NCBI GenBank assembly: GCA_027315315.1
Contig: DAHUYG010000011.1
Coordinates: forward strand, 1-52,170
Reading direction: 5' to 3'
Length of the DNA stretch: 52,170 nt
Origin: Acidimicrobiaceae bacterium
GTDB taxonomy: Bacteria > Actinomycetota > Acidimicrobiia > Acidimicrobiales > RAAP-2
In this document: piece after piece, positions 17,783 to 25,175 of the stretch
How the letters are laid out: each line of letters begins with the position of its first letter
Numbering within the stretch: the first letter of the stretch is position 1
The notes under the pieces: model-generated
What the model was told of the DNA's origin: nothing
The model's database searches: none
What the model saw: the letters and a program-made list of their open reading frames with translations, nothing else
Made by a program: the position numbers and the translations under genes

Positions 17783-18664
17783 CTAAGGACTTTCGGCCCG
17801 GGCCCGCTCGACTGCCAGCTCCACGAAGCGGCCGGCGGCCGGCGTGAGCGGCCCCTCACGGTGCACGAGGGCCACCGAGCGTGACACCGCCGGGCTCGGC
17901 TCCACCACGACGCAGCCGAGCGCGCTCGCCACCTCGGCGAGGGGCCGCGGCAACAGCCCGGCGCCCGCCCCGGCCACGATGAGTGGGAGGAGGGCCTCTC
18001 GCTGGGCCGCCTCGACCGCAATCGTGACCGGGGCGGAGGTCCGGGCGAGGGCGTCGTCGAGCAGCCCTCGGGCCGAGCTGCCCCGGGGCGTCGCCACGAG
18101 CGGGAGCTTGGCCAGGTCGCGCAGCCGGAACGGAGTCTCGGCCCGAGAGCCGGGGGGGAGAACGACGAGGAACTCCTGGCGGGCGAGGGGGATCGTGACG
18201 AGCCCCTCGGGTCGCACCGGCTCGAGGAGGCCGAGCTCACAGAGTCCGGATCGCACGAACTCGAGGACCTCTGCCGAGTCGGTGGGGTCCGAGAGGGTGA
18301 CCGCCACCCCCGGGTGCTCGGCGCGGAACGCACCGATCAGGGGGGCCAGGGGGGCGACGGCCAGCGTCGGGAGGCACGCCAGCTCGAGGCGCCCTGCCGC
18401 AAGGCCGGCCACCTCTTCGACGGCCCGCCGGCCGGTGCGGAGGTCGTGCTGGGCCTGGCGGGCGGGCAGGACGAGCGCCTGGCCGGCCGGCGTCAGCCGC
18501 ACGCCGCGCCCGATGCGGTGGAACAGCTCCGCTCCAAGGTCGGCCTCGAGCTCCCCGATCGCCTGGGAGACCGCCGGCTGGGAGATCTGGAGCGCGGCGC
18601 CCGCGGCGGTGAACCCGCCCTCGGCGACGACGGCGAGGAAGATCTCGAGCCGCCGGCTGTCCAT
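17783..18664 (-). CDS. LysR-family transcriptional regulator
   Basis: This is a LysR-type activator/repressor of normal size (293 aa from ATG 18664). The N-terminal winged HTH (MDSRRLEIFLAVVAEGGFTAAGAALQISQPAVSQAIGELE) is followed by the LFHRIGRGVRLTPAG block and a periplasmic-binding-like effector domain (about residues 90-290). An in-frame ATG at 18682 would add six residues (MHKHSH) but overlaps a palindrome that looks like an operator, so 18664 is preferred. The gene is divergent from an MFS exporter, the usual arrangement for a LysR protein controlling its neighbour. The effector is not known. Confidence 0.9.
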   Translation of the reverse strand: MDSRRLEIFLAVVAEGGFTAAGAALQISQPAVSQAIGELEADLGAELFHRIGRGVRLTPAGQALVLPARQAQHDLRTGRRAVEEVAGLAAGRLELACLPTLAVAPLAPLIGAFRAEHPGVAVTLSDPTDSAEVLEFVRSGLCELGLLEPVRPEGLVTIPLARQEFLVVLPPGSRAETPFRLRDLAKLPLVATPRGSSARGLLDDALARTSAPVTIAVEAAQREALLPLIVAGAGAGLLPRPLAEVASALGCVVVEPSPAVSRSVALVHREGPLTPAAGRFVELAVERARAESP

Positions 18665-18674
18665 ATGTGAATGC

Positions 18675-18684
18675 TTATGCATAA
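18675..18684. promoter_or_regulatory. Putative LysR operator palindrome
   Basis: TTATGCATAA is a perfect 10-bp palindrome in the short AT-rich interval between the divergent lysR and MFS genes. It resembles the AT-rich dyads bound by LysR proteins and stands out against the GC-rich surroundings. It overlaps the alternative ATG of lysR. Confidence 0.45.
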
Positions 18685-18728
18685 TCAACAACCTACTTCT
18701 TTGACTTCTGGGAAGCGGTGGGGCACCA

Positions 18729-20186
18729 TTGGGCGTGTCACCTGGGCGCCTGCTTGCGGAGCCCGCCCGGCCCGCGTGGGTCCGAGCGCGGCCCAATGCC
18801 CCCTACTACGCGCTCGGCGCCGTATGCATCGGCGCCTTCATGGGCCAGCTGGACGCGAGCATCGTGACGGTCGCTTTCCCGACCTTCGAGCGGGTGTTCG
18901 GCGCGACCGTCGGTGCGGTGACGTGGGTCGGGCTCAGCTATCTCATCGTGCTGGTCGCCGGGGTGACCGCGGTCGGGCGGCTCGCCGACATGGTGGGGCG
19001 AAAGCTCCTCTACACCTACGGCTTCCTCATCTTCATCGTGGGCTCCGGACTGTGCGCCGTCGCCCCCAACCTGGTCACGCTCGACGCGTTCCGGGTACTC
19101 CAGGGTCTCGGCGCGGTGATGCTGCAGGCAAACAGCGTGGCGATCATCTACCTGGCCATGCCGCCCGAGCGCCTCGTGCGCGGGATCGGGATCCAGGGTG
19201 CGGCCCAGGCGCTCGGCCTCGCCCTCGGGCCGACGGTGGGTGGGTTCCTGCTCGCGGCGGGGGGATGGCGGCTCATCTTCCTCGTGAACGTGCCGGCCGG
19301 GATCATCGGCTCCGCGGCCGCCTGGGTCTTCGTGCCGCGGAGCCGGGAGCTCCAAGCGCGCGTGCGCTACGACTGGCCGGGGCTGGCCATGTTCATCCCG
19401 GCGGTGGCCGCGGTGCTCGTCGTCGTCACCTTCGCCAAGGAGTGGGGCTGGCTCACCCCAGCGTCCCTCGTCCCCCTCGGGGCTGCCGTCCTTTTGGCCG
19501 TCGCCTTCGTACGGCGCGAGCGACGGGTCGACACACCGATGGTCGAGCCTTCGCTCTTCCGGCGTCTCGCCTTCACGGCCGGGATCCTGAGCGGGATGCT
19601 CTCCTATCTGGTGCTCTTCGGCACGATGTTCGCGGTCCCGTACTTCCTCGAACGCGGGAGCCGGGTCAGCGCCAGCGAGGCCGGGCTCGTGCTCAGCGCG
19701 CTCCCGCTCACCCTCGGGGTGGTGGCACCCTTCGCCGGACGGCTTGCCGACCACATCGAGGTGCGGGCGGTCACCATGCTCGGCGCCGCCCTGAGCGCCG
19801 CCGGGCTCTTCGCCGCCGCCCTGCTCCGGCCGGGAGTCGTCCTGCTCGCGGTGCTGCTCGCGGTCGTCGGGGCCGGCCAGGGGCTGTTTACCCCGGCCAA
19901 CAACGCGGCGATCATGGCGTCAGCGCCCCGAGAGCACGCCGGTCTGGCGAGCGGCGTGCTGAACATGACCCGCGGCCTTGGGACCTCGCTCGGCCTGGCG
20001 CTCACCGGCCTCCTGTTCGGGTCCGTCGCTGGCATGTCGTCGACGGGCGTGGGCGGCGGCTTCCAACGGGCGGGGATCTTCCTTGGGGTGATGGCCGGGA
20101 TCTCGGCCGTCCTCGCCGGTCTGCGGGGCAGGAACGACGCCGCCGGCCCGGTCGACGAGGTCGCGCTGGCGTCGGCGGCGGGCTGA
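18729..20186 (+). CDS. MFS drug-efflux transporter, DHA2 (EmrB/QacA) type
   Basis: The protein (485 aa) is a proton-coupled exporter with about 14 hydrophobic helices, the first at GAVCIGAFMGQLDASIVTVAFPTF. The motif C-like stretch near GIQGAAQALGLALGPTVGGFLL and the motif A-like VGRLADMVGRKLLY loop support the DHA2 assignment. The start is TTG 18729 or GTG 18735, both downstream of a GGTGGGG stretch. It is divergent from the LysR gene and presumably controlled by it. The substrate cannot be read from sequence. Confidence 0.92.
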   Translation: MGVSPGRLLAEPARPAWVRARPNAPYYALGAVCIGAFMGQLDASIVTVAFPTFERVFGATVGAVTWVGLSYLIVLVAGVTAVGRLADMVGRKLLYTYGFLIFIVGSGLCAVAPNLVTLDAFRVLQGLGAVMLQANSVAIIYLAMPPERLVRGIGIQGAAQALGLALGPTVGGFLLAAGGWRLIFLVNVPAGIIGSAAAWVFVPRSRELQARVRYDWPGLAMFIPAVAAVLVVVTFAKEWGWLTPASLVPLGAAVLLAVAFVRRERRVDTPMVEPSLFRRLAFTAGILSGMLSYLVLFGTMFAVPYFLERGSRVSASEAGLVLSALPLTLGVVAPFAGRLADHIEVRAVTMLGAALSAAGLFAAALLRPGVVLLAVLLAVVGAGQGLFTPANNAAIMASAPREHAGLASGVLNMTRGLGTSLGLALTGLLFGSVAGMSSTGVGGGFQRAGIFLGVMAGISAVLAGLRGRNDAAGPVDEVALASAAG

Positions 20187-20317
20187 CGATCAGGCTCCTC
20201 GGCACCACAGCCGGATCGGGGTTCGGTCCGGACGCCAGAGCCTGACGCACACTCGGCACTCTCGCCCGGAGCGATCCACTTCAACCAGCGGCGCCCCGCC
20301 GAGCGCGTCTCGGTTGA

Positions 20318-20836
20318 CTACCAGCCGACGCTGCCGTCGACCAGCTCGCGGATGAGGTCGGCGTGCCCGTTGTGGCGCGCGTACTCCTCGATCATGTGCA
20401 CGTAGATCCACCGAAGCGAGTAGGCGACGCCGTGCCGGCGCCCGGCGTCCTCGAGCGAGTGCACTCGGGCGGTCTTGCGGCTCGCCTCGCACTCGGCCTG
20501 CCAGGCCGCCAGGTCGGCTTCCCAGTCGGCCAGGTCCAGGGGGACGAGCTCGCTGTCATCGACCGCGGAGTCGCTCCAGATCGTCGGGGTCTCGGGTCGT
20601 GACAGCAAGGTGCGCTGGAACCAGCCCCGCTCGACCTCGGCCATGTGGCGGACCAGGCCGTGCAGCGAGAGCTTGGAGGTGCCGACCGGTCGCGCCTTGC
20701 GAGCTGCGTCGTCGAGGCCCTCGCACTTCAACAGGAGCGTGGTGCGGTGGAACTCCAGCCACGACTCGAGCATGTCCCGCTCGCCCTGGAGTGGTCCCGG
20801 CTCCTCGCGCCTCGGGTCGACGAGGTCCTCAACCAC
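20318..20836 (-). CDS. DinB-like DUF664 protein
   Basis: This 172-residue protein belongs to the DinB/YfiT-like four-helix-bundle group, DUF664 branch. Family features seen are the N-terminal DPRREEPGPLQGERDMLESWLEFHR stretch split around the first helix, LVRHMAEVERGWFQRTL in the middle, and the C-terminal YVHMIEEYARHNGHADLIRE with the metal-site histidines. Many members are metal-dependent thiol transferases or S-transferases (mycothiol-linked in actinomycetes), but this one's reaction is unknown. The GTG at 20836 is chosen because the conserved N-terminus begins there; the open frame upstream has no family resemblance. The start overlaps the 3' end of the preceding methyltransferase remnant by 8 nt. 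Confidence 0.8.
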   Translation of the reverse strand: MVEDLVDPRREEPGPLQGERDMLESWLEFHRTTLLLKCEGLDDAARKARPVGTSKLSLHGLVRHMAEVERGWFQRTLLSRPETPTIWSDSAVDDSELVPLDLADWEADLAAWQAECEASRKTARVHSLEDAGRRHGVAYSLRWIYVHMIEEYARHNGHADLIRELVDGSVGW

Positions 20837-21092
20837 GCGGTGGCGCCCAACCGAACACGAAGAGCGACGTGGCGTCGATGTGGGCGTCCACGTCCCTGGC
20901 TGCGAGCTCGCCGGGCTCGGAGAAGATCTTGACAAGGCGGTGCTCGGAGCCGTCGTTGAGCACGCGGTGCTGCGCGTCGGCCTGGTCGTAGCGGCCGCGC
21001 CGCTGCCACCACTCGTCGTGCTCGGGCGCCCCGAGACGGTAGTAGGCGCGCTGGACAGCCAGGAGCGCTGCGTCGGAGGCCGCCTCGGGCAC
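20829..21092 (-). pseudogene. Truncated methyltransferase C-terminus (remnant)
   Basis: The 87-residue reading frame resembles only the C-terminal quarter of a class I SAM methyltransferase: a RVLNDGSEHRLVKIFSEPGELAAR segment (compare RLNDGSxHRVxKVFxEPxEL in such enzymes) followed by a short strand ending in DATSLFVFG. The SAM-binding motifs are absent and a stop codon lies just upstream, so an N-terminal deletion is likely. The tail also seems to lack the usual few residues between ELAAR and the last strand. It may still be translated from GTG 21092. The assignment rests on recalled family similarity. Confidence 0.5.
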
Positions 21093-21142
21093 GTCGAAGA
21101 ACCTAACGCCTGACCCCCGACCGCTGTCCCGATGGGCCTACC

Positions 21143-21655
21143 TCAGACGTTGACCGCCTTGGGGTCGACCCACTGCCGACCATCCCACTCGAGGTGGGCC
21201 GTCCATCGCACCCCGTCCCAGTAGCCCAGCTTCAGCCGGTCGCCCTGAATCGGGTGCCATCCCGGACCCATGGTCGGCGCCACCACCTCACCGGCCTGGA
21301 AAGCGGGAAGCCGCTGCGTCGATTCCTCGACCATTCCCGAGCCACGCCACGCCTCGTTGGTCGTCGGGAAGGCGTGGGTCTCGGGCCGCGGATCGGCCGT
21401 CTTCTCGGCGCGCCGGCGCCGCCGGATCCGGAGCACGAGCACCACCGCGAGCAGCACGACGATGGCGAGCCCGGCCTCGATGAGACGCAGGTCGTGGGGG
21501 GTGATGTTGAGCGACTTGGTGATGCTGGCCGGGCCCGGGGCTCCGACTGACCCCGGCTGGCCCCCCGTTCTGGCGGCGTCGGCCAGGGTGTCGGGGACCA
21601 GCGCCGCGATCGCGCCGGCGGCCAGGCCCGTCGCGAGCCGTTTCGTGTGCTGCAT
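21143..21655 (-). CDS. Membrane protein with DUF2510-like C-terminal domain
   Basis: This protein (170 aa) has an N-terminal hydrophobic segment (residues 8-25) that looks like a signal peptide or anchor, a clear transmembrane helix at about 59-80 (LIEAGLAIVVLLAVVLVLRI) followed by an Arg-rich stop-transfer cluster, and a C-terminal WxxxxG...YWDGxxWT...WDGxxW motif typical of DUF2510 (GWHP, LGYWDGVRWTAHLEW). DUF2510 is a short actinobacterial module found at the cytoplasmic ends of membrane proteins; its function is not known. A GGAGGCGAGG stretch lies before the ATG. Confidence 0.75.
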   Translation of the reverse strand: MQHTKRLATGLAAGAIAALVPDTLADAARTGGQPGSVGAPGPASITKSLNITPHDLRLIEAGLAIVVLLAVVLVLRIRRRRRAEKTADPRPETHAFPTTNEAWRGSGMVEESTQRLPAFQAGEVVAPTMGPGWHPIQGDRLKLGYWDGVRWTAHLEWDGRQWVDPKAVNV

Positions 21656-21710
21656 GACCTCGCCTCCATCCCCCCGAACCCGGTCGAGAAGGGAATCCTG
21701 CCAGGTCTGG

Positions 21711-22421
21711 CTACTTAGGGTGACGGATACTCACTGTGCGTGACTCAGGGGCGAGGGCGGCGCTTACCCCGTCCCCTCGGAACTCGAACATCCGCCGTCC
21801 CGGGCGGAAGGGGAGCGGGTCGGCCACGAGCCGGTGGACCCCGACGCCGAAGGCGCGACTCTCGTCGCCGTCGAAGGCCACCTCCTCGAATCCGTCCTCG
21901 GCGAACCAGGTGCGCACCGACGGGGTGAGGTCCGGTGACCGCCGGTGCCGGGTCCAGATCACCACGGCGCCGGGGGCGGCGAGGCTCCCGAACTCGGGCA
22001 CCATGGAACGGATCTCGCGGGCGGCGATGTTGCCGAAGATCCCGCAGGCAACGATCACCTGCGCCGGCACCGCCCCTTCGTAGGCCGAGGTGTCCGACGC
22101 GTCCCCGGTGACCACGTCGACACCCGGGAGCCCGGCCGCGTGCGCGGCGACCCGCCCGTCTTGCGCGAGCGCGGGGTCGAGCTCGACCAGGCGGGCGACC
22201 ACCTCGTGGCGGCGGGGATGGTCGCGAAGCGCTCCGATCACGTCCCGCCCCTGGCCGGCGCACAGGCTGACCAGCCTGACGGTGCCAGGCGGTGCGGCGT
22301 CGAGCGCTCCCGCGATCTGCCGTTGGACGACCGCGAGGCGGCGGCTCAGGGCGGAGCGTGGGTCCTCGTAGGCGCGATGCCACCGTTGCCAGTGCGACTC
22401 GCTCGCCACCGCCCTGACCAT
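21711..22421 (-). CDS. SAM-dependent methyltransferase
   Basis: This 236-residue protein carries a class I methyltransferase core: VRLVSLCAGQGRDVIGAL (motif I), an acidic VELDPAL strand, VVTGDASDTSAYEG and VIVACGIFGNIA. The HWQRWHRAYEDPRSALSRRLAVVQRQI N-terminus is a capping helix seen in a family of uncharacterised actinobacterial methyltransferases. The ATG at 22421 is preferred over GTG/ATG codons further upstream because the added residues are low-complexity. The gene is divergent from the acyl-CoA ligase. Confidence 0.8.
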   Translation of the reverse strand: MVRAVASESHWQRWHRAYEDPRSALSRRLAVVQRQIAGALDAAPPGTVRLVSLCAGQGRDVIGALRDHPRRHEVVARLVELDPALAQDGRVAAHAAGLPGVDVVTGDASDTSAYEGAVPAQVIVACGIFGNIAAREIRSMVPEFGSLAAPGAVVIWTRHRRSPDLTPSVRTWFAEDGFEEVAFDGDESRAFGVGVHRLVADPLPFRPGRRMFEFRGDGVSAALAPESRTVSIRHPK

Positions 22422-22457
22422 ACCCACACCGCCGGGCACGGCCCCGGCGGCGAGTTC

Positions 22458-22463
22458 TAGGGT
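22458..22463 (+). promoter_or_regulatory. Putative -10 element of the acyl-CoA ligase gene
   Basis: TAGGGT is the same hexamer found before other plus-strand genes here. It lies about 50 nt before the ATG at 22514. No -35 box is clear. Confidence 0.3.
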
Positions 22464-22513
22464 GCACGATCGACCCTTGTCCCGAGGTCGGTGCACGAGC
22501 CGTGGGGGGCGAC

Positions 22514-24091
22514 ATGACCGAGACGCAGTGGGGCCTGGCCGAGATCGTCCGTCGCCACGGGCGCGAGCGTCCCGACGCGCCCGCGCTGACCTGTGCCCGA
22601 AGCATCATCACCTGGGCCGAGCTCGACGAGCGGTCGAGCCGGGCCGGCGTCTCGCTCGCGTCGGGCGGCCTCGGGGCCAAGGACCGGGTCGCCTTCGTCG
22701 GCAAGAACGGCCGCGAGTACTTCGAGCTGCTGTTCGGCGCGGCCAAGCTCGGAGCCGTCCTCGTGGCGGTCAACTGGCGCCTGAGCCCGGGCGAGATGGC
22801 CTCCATCGTGCGTGACTCGGGGGCCGGCGTGCTCGTCCTCGACGCCGAGTTCGCTCCCTCGCTCGACGCCGTGCGTGACGCGCTCGGCCCCCTCAAGCAG
22901 GTGGTGATGTTCGGCAGCTCGGCGGAGGGCTTTGAGGGAACGGCGCCCTACGAGGAGTGGCTCGCCGCGGGGGGCACCGATCCCGGGCACCTCGCCGGAC
23001 CCGAGGGGATCGCGCTCCAGCTCTACACCTCGGGGACGACCGGGCTCCCGAAAGGGGCCATGCTCACCAACGCCAACATGCACCTGCTGAACGGCGCGGC
23101 ACAGGACATGTTCGGGATCGACGACGAGTCGATCAACATCGTCGTGCTGCCCACCTTCCACATCGCCGGCTCGGGCTACGCGCTCGTCGGCATGGCGCAG
23201 GGCTGTCACACGATCCTGCTTCGCGACTTCGATCCGGCTGCGGTCCTCGAGGCCATGCAGCGGCACCGGGTCACGAACGCGTTCTTCGTTCCGGCAATGC
23301 TGGCGGCGCTCTCGGCCTTCCCCGGCGCCGCCGACGGTGACTACGGCGCCCTGCGCTCGATCATCTACGGGGCGTCGCCCATCACCGAGGAGAGCCTGAA
23401 GCTGGCCATGGGGACCTTCGGGTGCGGGTTCGTCCAGGTCTACGGGATGACCGAGACCACCGGGGCGATCACCCAGCTCGCTGCGGAGGACCACGACCCC
23501 GACGGCCCCCGCTCCCACCTGCTGCGCTCGGCGGGCCGCCCGTTCGGATGGGTGGAGATGCGCATCGTCGACGCCGAGACCGGCGAGGACCGGCCGCCCG
23601 GCGAGATCGGCGAGCTGTGGACCCGCTCGCAGCAGAACATGCTCGGCTACTGGCACAACCCCGAGGCCACCCGGCAGACCATCACCGAGGACGGTTGGCT
23701 GCGCACCGGGGACGCCGGCTACATCGACGCCGAGGGGTACCTGTTCCTCACCGACCGGGTGAAGGACATGATCGTCTCGGGTGGCGAGAACGTGTACCCG
23801 ATCGAGGTGGAGAACGTGCTGGCGGCGCACCCGGCCGTGGCCGACGTGGGGGTCATCGGTGTGCCCGACGAGCGCTGGGGCGAGACCGTGAAGGCGATCG
23901 TGGTGCTGGCGCCCGGAGCGAGCGCCGAGCCGGCCGAACTGATCGCCTTCTGCCGCGATCGGATCGCGCACTTCAAGTGCCCGACCTCGGTCGATTTCAT
24001 CGAGGAGTTGCCGAGGAACCCCTCGGGGAAGATCCTGAAGCGCGAGCTACGCGAGCCCTACTGGGCGGGTCGCGAGCGCCGGGTGAGCTGA
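22514..24091 (+). CDS. Acyl-CoA synthetase (AMP-dependent ligase)
   Basis: This ANL-superfamily enzyme (525 aa) activates a carboxylic acid as acyl-AMP and transfers it to CoA. Motifs in order: P-loop-like LYTSGTTGLPKGAM, YGMTETTGAI, the hinge region WLRTGDAGYIDAEGYLFLTDRVKDMIVSGGENVYP, and the C-terminal catalytic Lys in PSGKILKREL. Length and motifs match FadD3/medium-to-long-chain ligases; the chain-length preference is not readable. ATG 22514 is preferred to GTG 22502 because the GTGGGGGGC between them serves as the ribosome binding site. With the nearby mutase and CoA transferase it suggests acyl-CoA catabolism. Confidence 0.93.
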   Translation: MTETQWGLAEIVRRHGRERPDAPALTCARSIITWAELDERSSRAGVSLASGGLGAKDRVAFVGKNGREYFELLFGAAKLGAVLVAVNWRLSPGEMASIVRDSGAGVLVLDAEFAPSLDAVRDALGPLKQVVMFGSSAEGFEGTAPYEEWLAAGGTDPGHLAGPEGIALQLYTSGTTGLPKGAMLTNANMHLLNGAAQDMFGIDDESINIVVLPTFHIAGSGYALVGMAQGCHTILLRDFDPAAVLEAMQRHRVTNAFFVPAMLAALSAFPGAADGDYGALRSIIYGASPITEESLKLAMGTFGCGFVQVYGMTETTGAITQLAAEDHDPDGPRSHLLRSAGRPFGWVEMRIVDAETGEDRPPGEIGELWTRSQQNMLGYWHNPEATRQTITEDGWLRTGDAGYIDAEGYLFLTDRVKDMIVSGGENVYPIEVENVLAAHPAVADVGVIGVPDERWGETVKAIVVLAPGASAEPAELIAFCRDRIAHFKCPTSVDFIEELPRNPSGKILKRELREPYWAGRERRVS

Positions 24092-24107
24092 GGGACGGGT
24101 CGCCGGG

Positions 24108-24722
24108 TCAGGCGCCGTGCTCGGGTGCTCCGGGCCCCGCCTCACCAAGCGCGCGACGCAGCGCGGCGAGCACTCGGTGGGTTGCGGCGGCCGGGCTGAG
24201 CGAGCCGCTCCGCATGCAGGAGACCTCGACGGGGACCAGGTAGCGGGCCTGAAGCCAGGTGAGCTCCAGGCCGTGGCGGTCACCCGTCGCGAGGACCTCG
24301 GCGGCGGCAAACGCCGCGGCCCGAGCCCGCCTGCCGCGGGCTCGGGCGAGGGCCTCGATCTCGGTCCGCTCACCGTGGGCGAGTGCGTTGACCCACGCCC
24401 AGTCCCACCGAGCGTGGCGGGGCAGCTGCTTGTGGTAGCGGCCGGCCAGGAAGGCCTCGCACTCGCTCACGAGGCGGCGCTCGCAACGAGTCGATCGGCC
24501 CTTCTCCAGGCGCCTGCTCGGTGCGGCGACGAAGTGCCCGGGCTCGCCCTGCAGCCAGTGCAACGCCCGCCGAGCGAGGACCTTGGTCGAGCGGGCAGCG
24601 CTCCGTGCGATCGGCGGCGCCCAGCCGAACGCGCACCGCAGGACCCGGACGATTGAGGCGATCGGGTGACGCCGGAGCGCGGATTGTGTGACGGGAGAAG
24701 GAGAAGAGGTGGATGCGTCCAC
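24108..24722 (-). CDS. Hypothetical protein
   Basis: The 204-residue product is not recognised. It is Ala/Arg-rich and probably helical. The most distinctive part is YHKQLPRHARWDWAWVNALAHG (about 95-116), followed by ARGRRARAAAFAAAEVLA and a Trp-containing strand. No signal peptide or membrane helix is visible. The start codon is a GTG and the N-terminus is uncertain. The frame is open between the acyl-CoA ligase (tail to tail, 16 nt) and the mutase pair, and codon use is like that of neighbouring genes, so it is probably real. Confidence 0.5.
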   Translation of the reverse strand: MDASTSSPSPVTQSALRRHPIASIVRVLRCAFGWAPPIARSAARSTKVLARRALHWLQGEPGHFVAAPSRRLEKGRSTRCERRLVSECEAFLAGRYHKQLPRHARWDWAWVNALAHGERTEIEALARARGRRARAAAFAAAEVLATGDRHGLELTWLQARYLVPVEVSCMRSGSLSPAAATHRVLAALRRALGEAGPGAPEHGA

Positions 24723-24776
24723 GGTGTTGACCTCGCACGTCGGCCTACCCGCGCCCCTCGGCGCGCAAACCCGCCC

Positions 24777-25175
24777 TCAGGCGCCCCCGGCCGCGGCGCG
24801 CACCGCCTCGACCACCTCTTCGTTCGAGGCCCCTGGGCCGAGGACGGCAGCGACGCCGGCCGCACGCATGGCCGGCAGGTCCACCTCCGGCACGATGCCG
24901 CCGACCACGACTGGGGTGTCGAGCCCGACCGATCGCAGCGCTGCGACCACCGCCGGCGCCAGGGTCAGGTGCGCCCCGTTGTGCATCGAGACGCCGACGA
25001 CGTCCACGTCCTCCTGGGTCGCTGCGGCCGCGATGGTCTCGGGCGTCTGGCGAAGGCCGGCGTAGATGACCTCGAGGCCCCCGTCGCGCAGGATCCGGGC
25101 GACGACCCGCAGGCCCCGGTCGTGCCCGTCGAGCCCCACCTTGGCCAGCAGGACCCGTAGCGGACGCGCTCTCAC
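24777..25175 (-). CDS. B12-binding subunit of acyl-CoA mutase
   Basis: This 132-residue protein is a stand-alone cobalamin-binding domain. The N-terminus RPLRVLLAKVGLDGHDRG contains the DxHxxG motif (Asp 16, His 18, Gly 21) that supplies the lower axial His ligand. It continues with GLEVIYAGLRQTPE, VGVSMHNGAHL and VVVGGIVPEVD, the fold of the methylmalonyl-CoA mutase small subunit. The GTG start at 25175 shares one base with the TAG stop of the large subunit (TAGTG), so translation is coupled. Together they form one mutase. Confidence 0.92.
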   Translation of the reverse strand: MRARPLRVLLAKVGLDGHDRGLRVVARILRDGGLEVIYAGLRQTPETIAAAATQEDVDVVGVSMHNGAHLTLAPAVVAALRSVGLDTPVVVGGIVPEVDLPAMRAAGVAAVLGPGASNEEVVEAVRAAAGGA

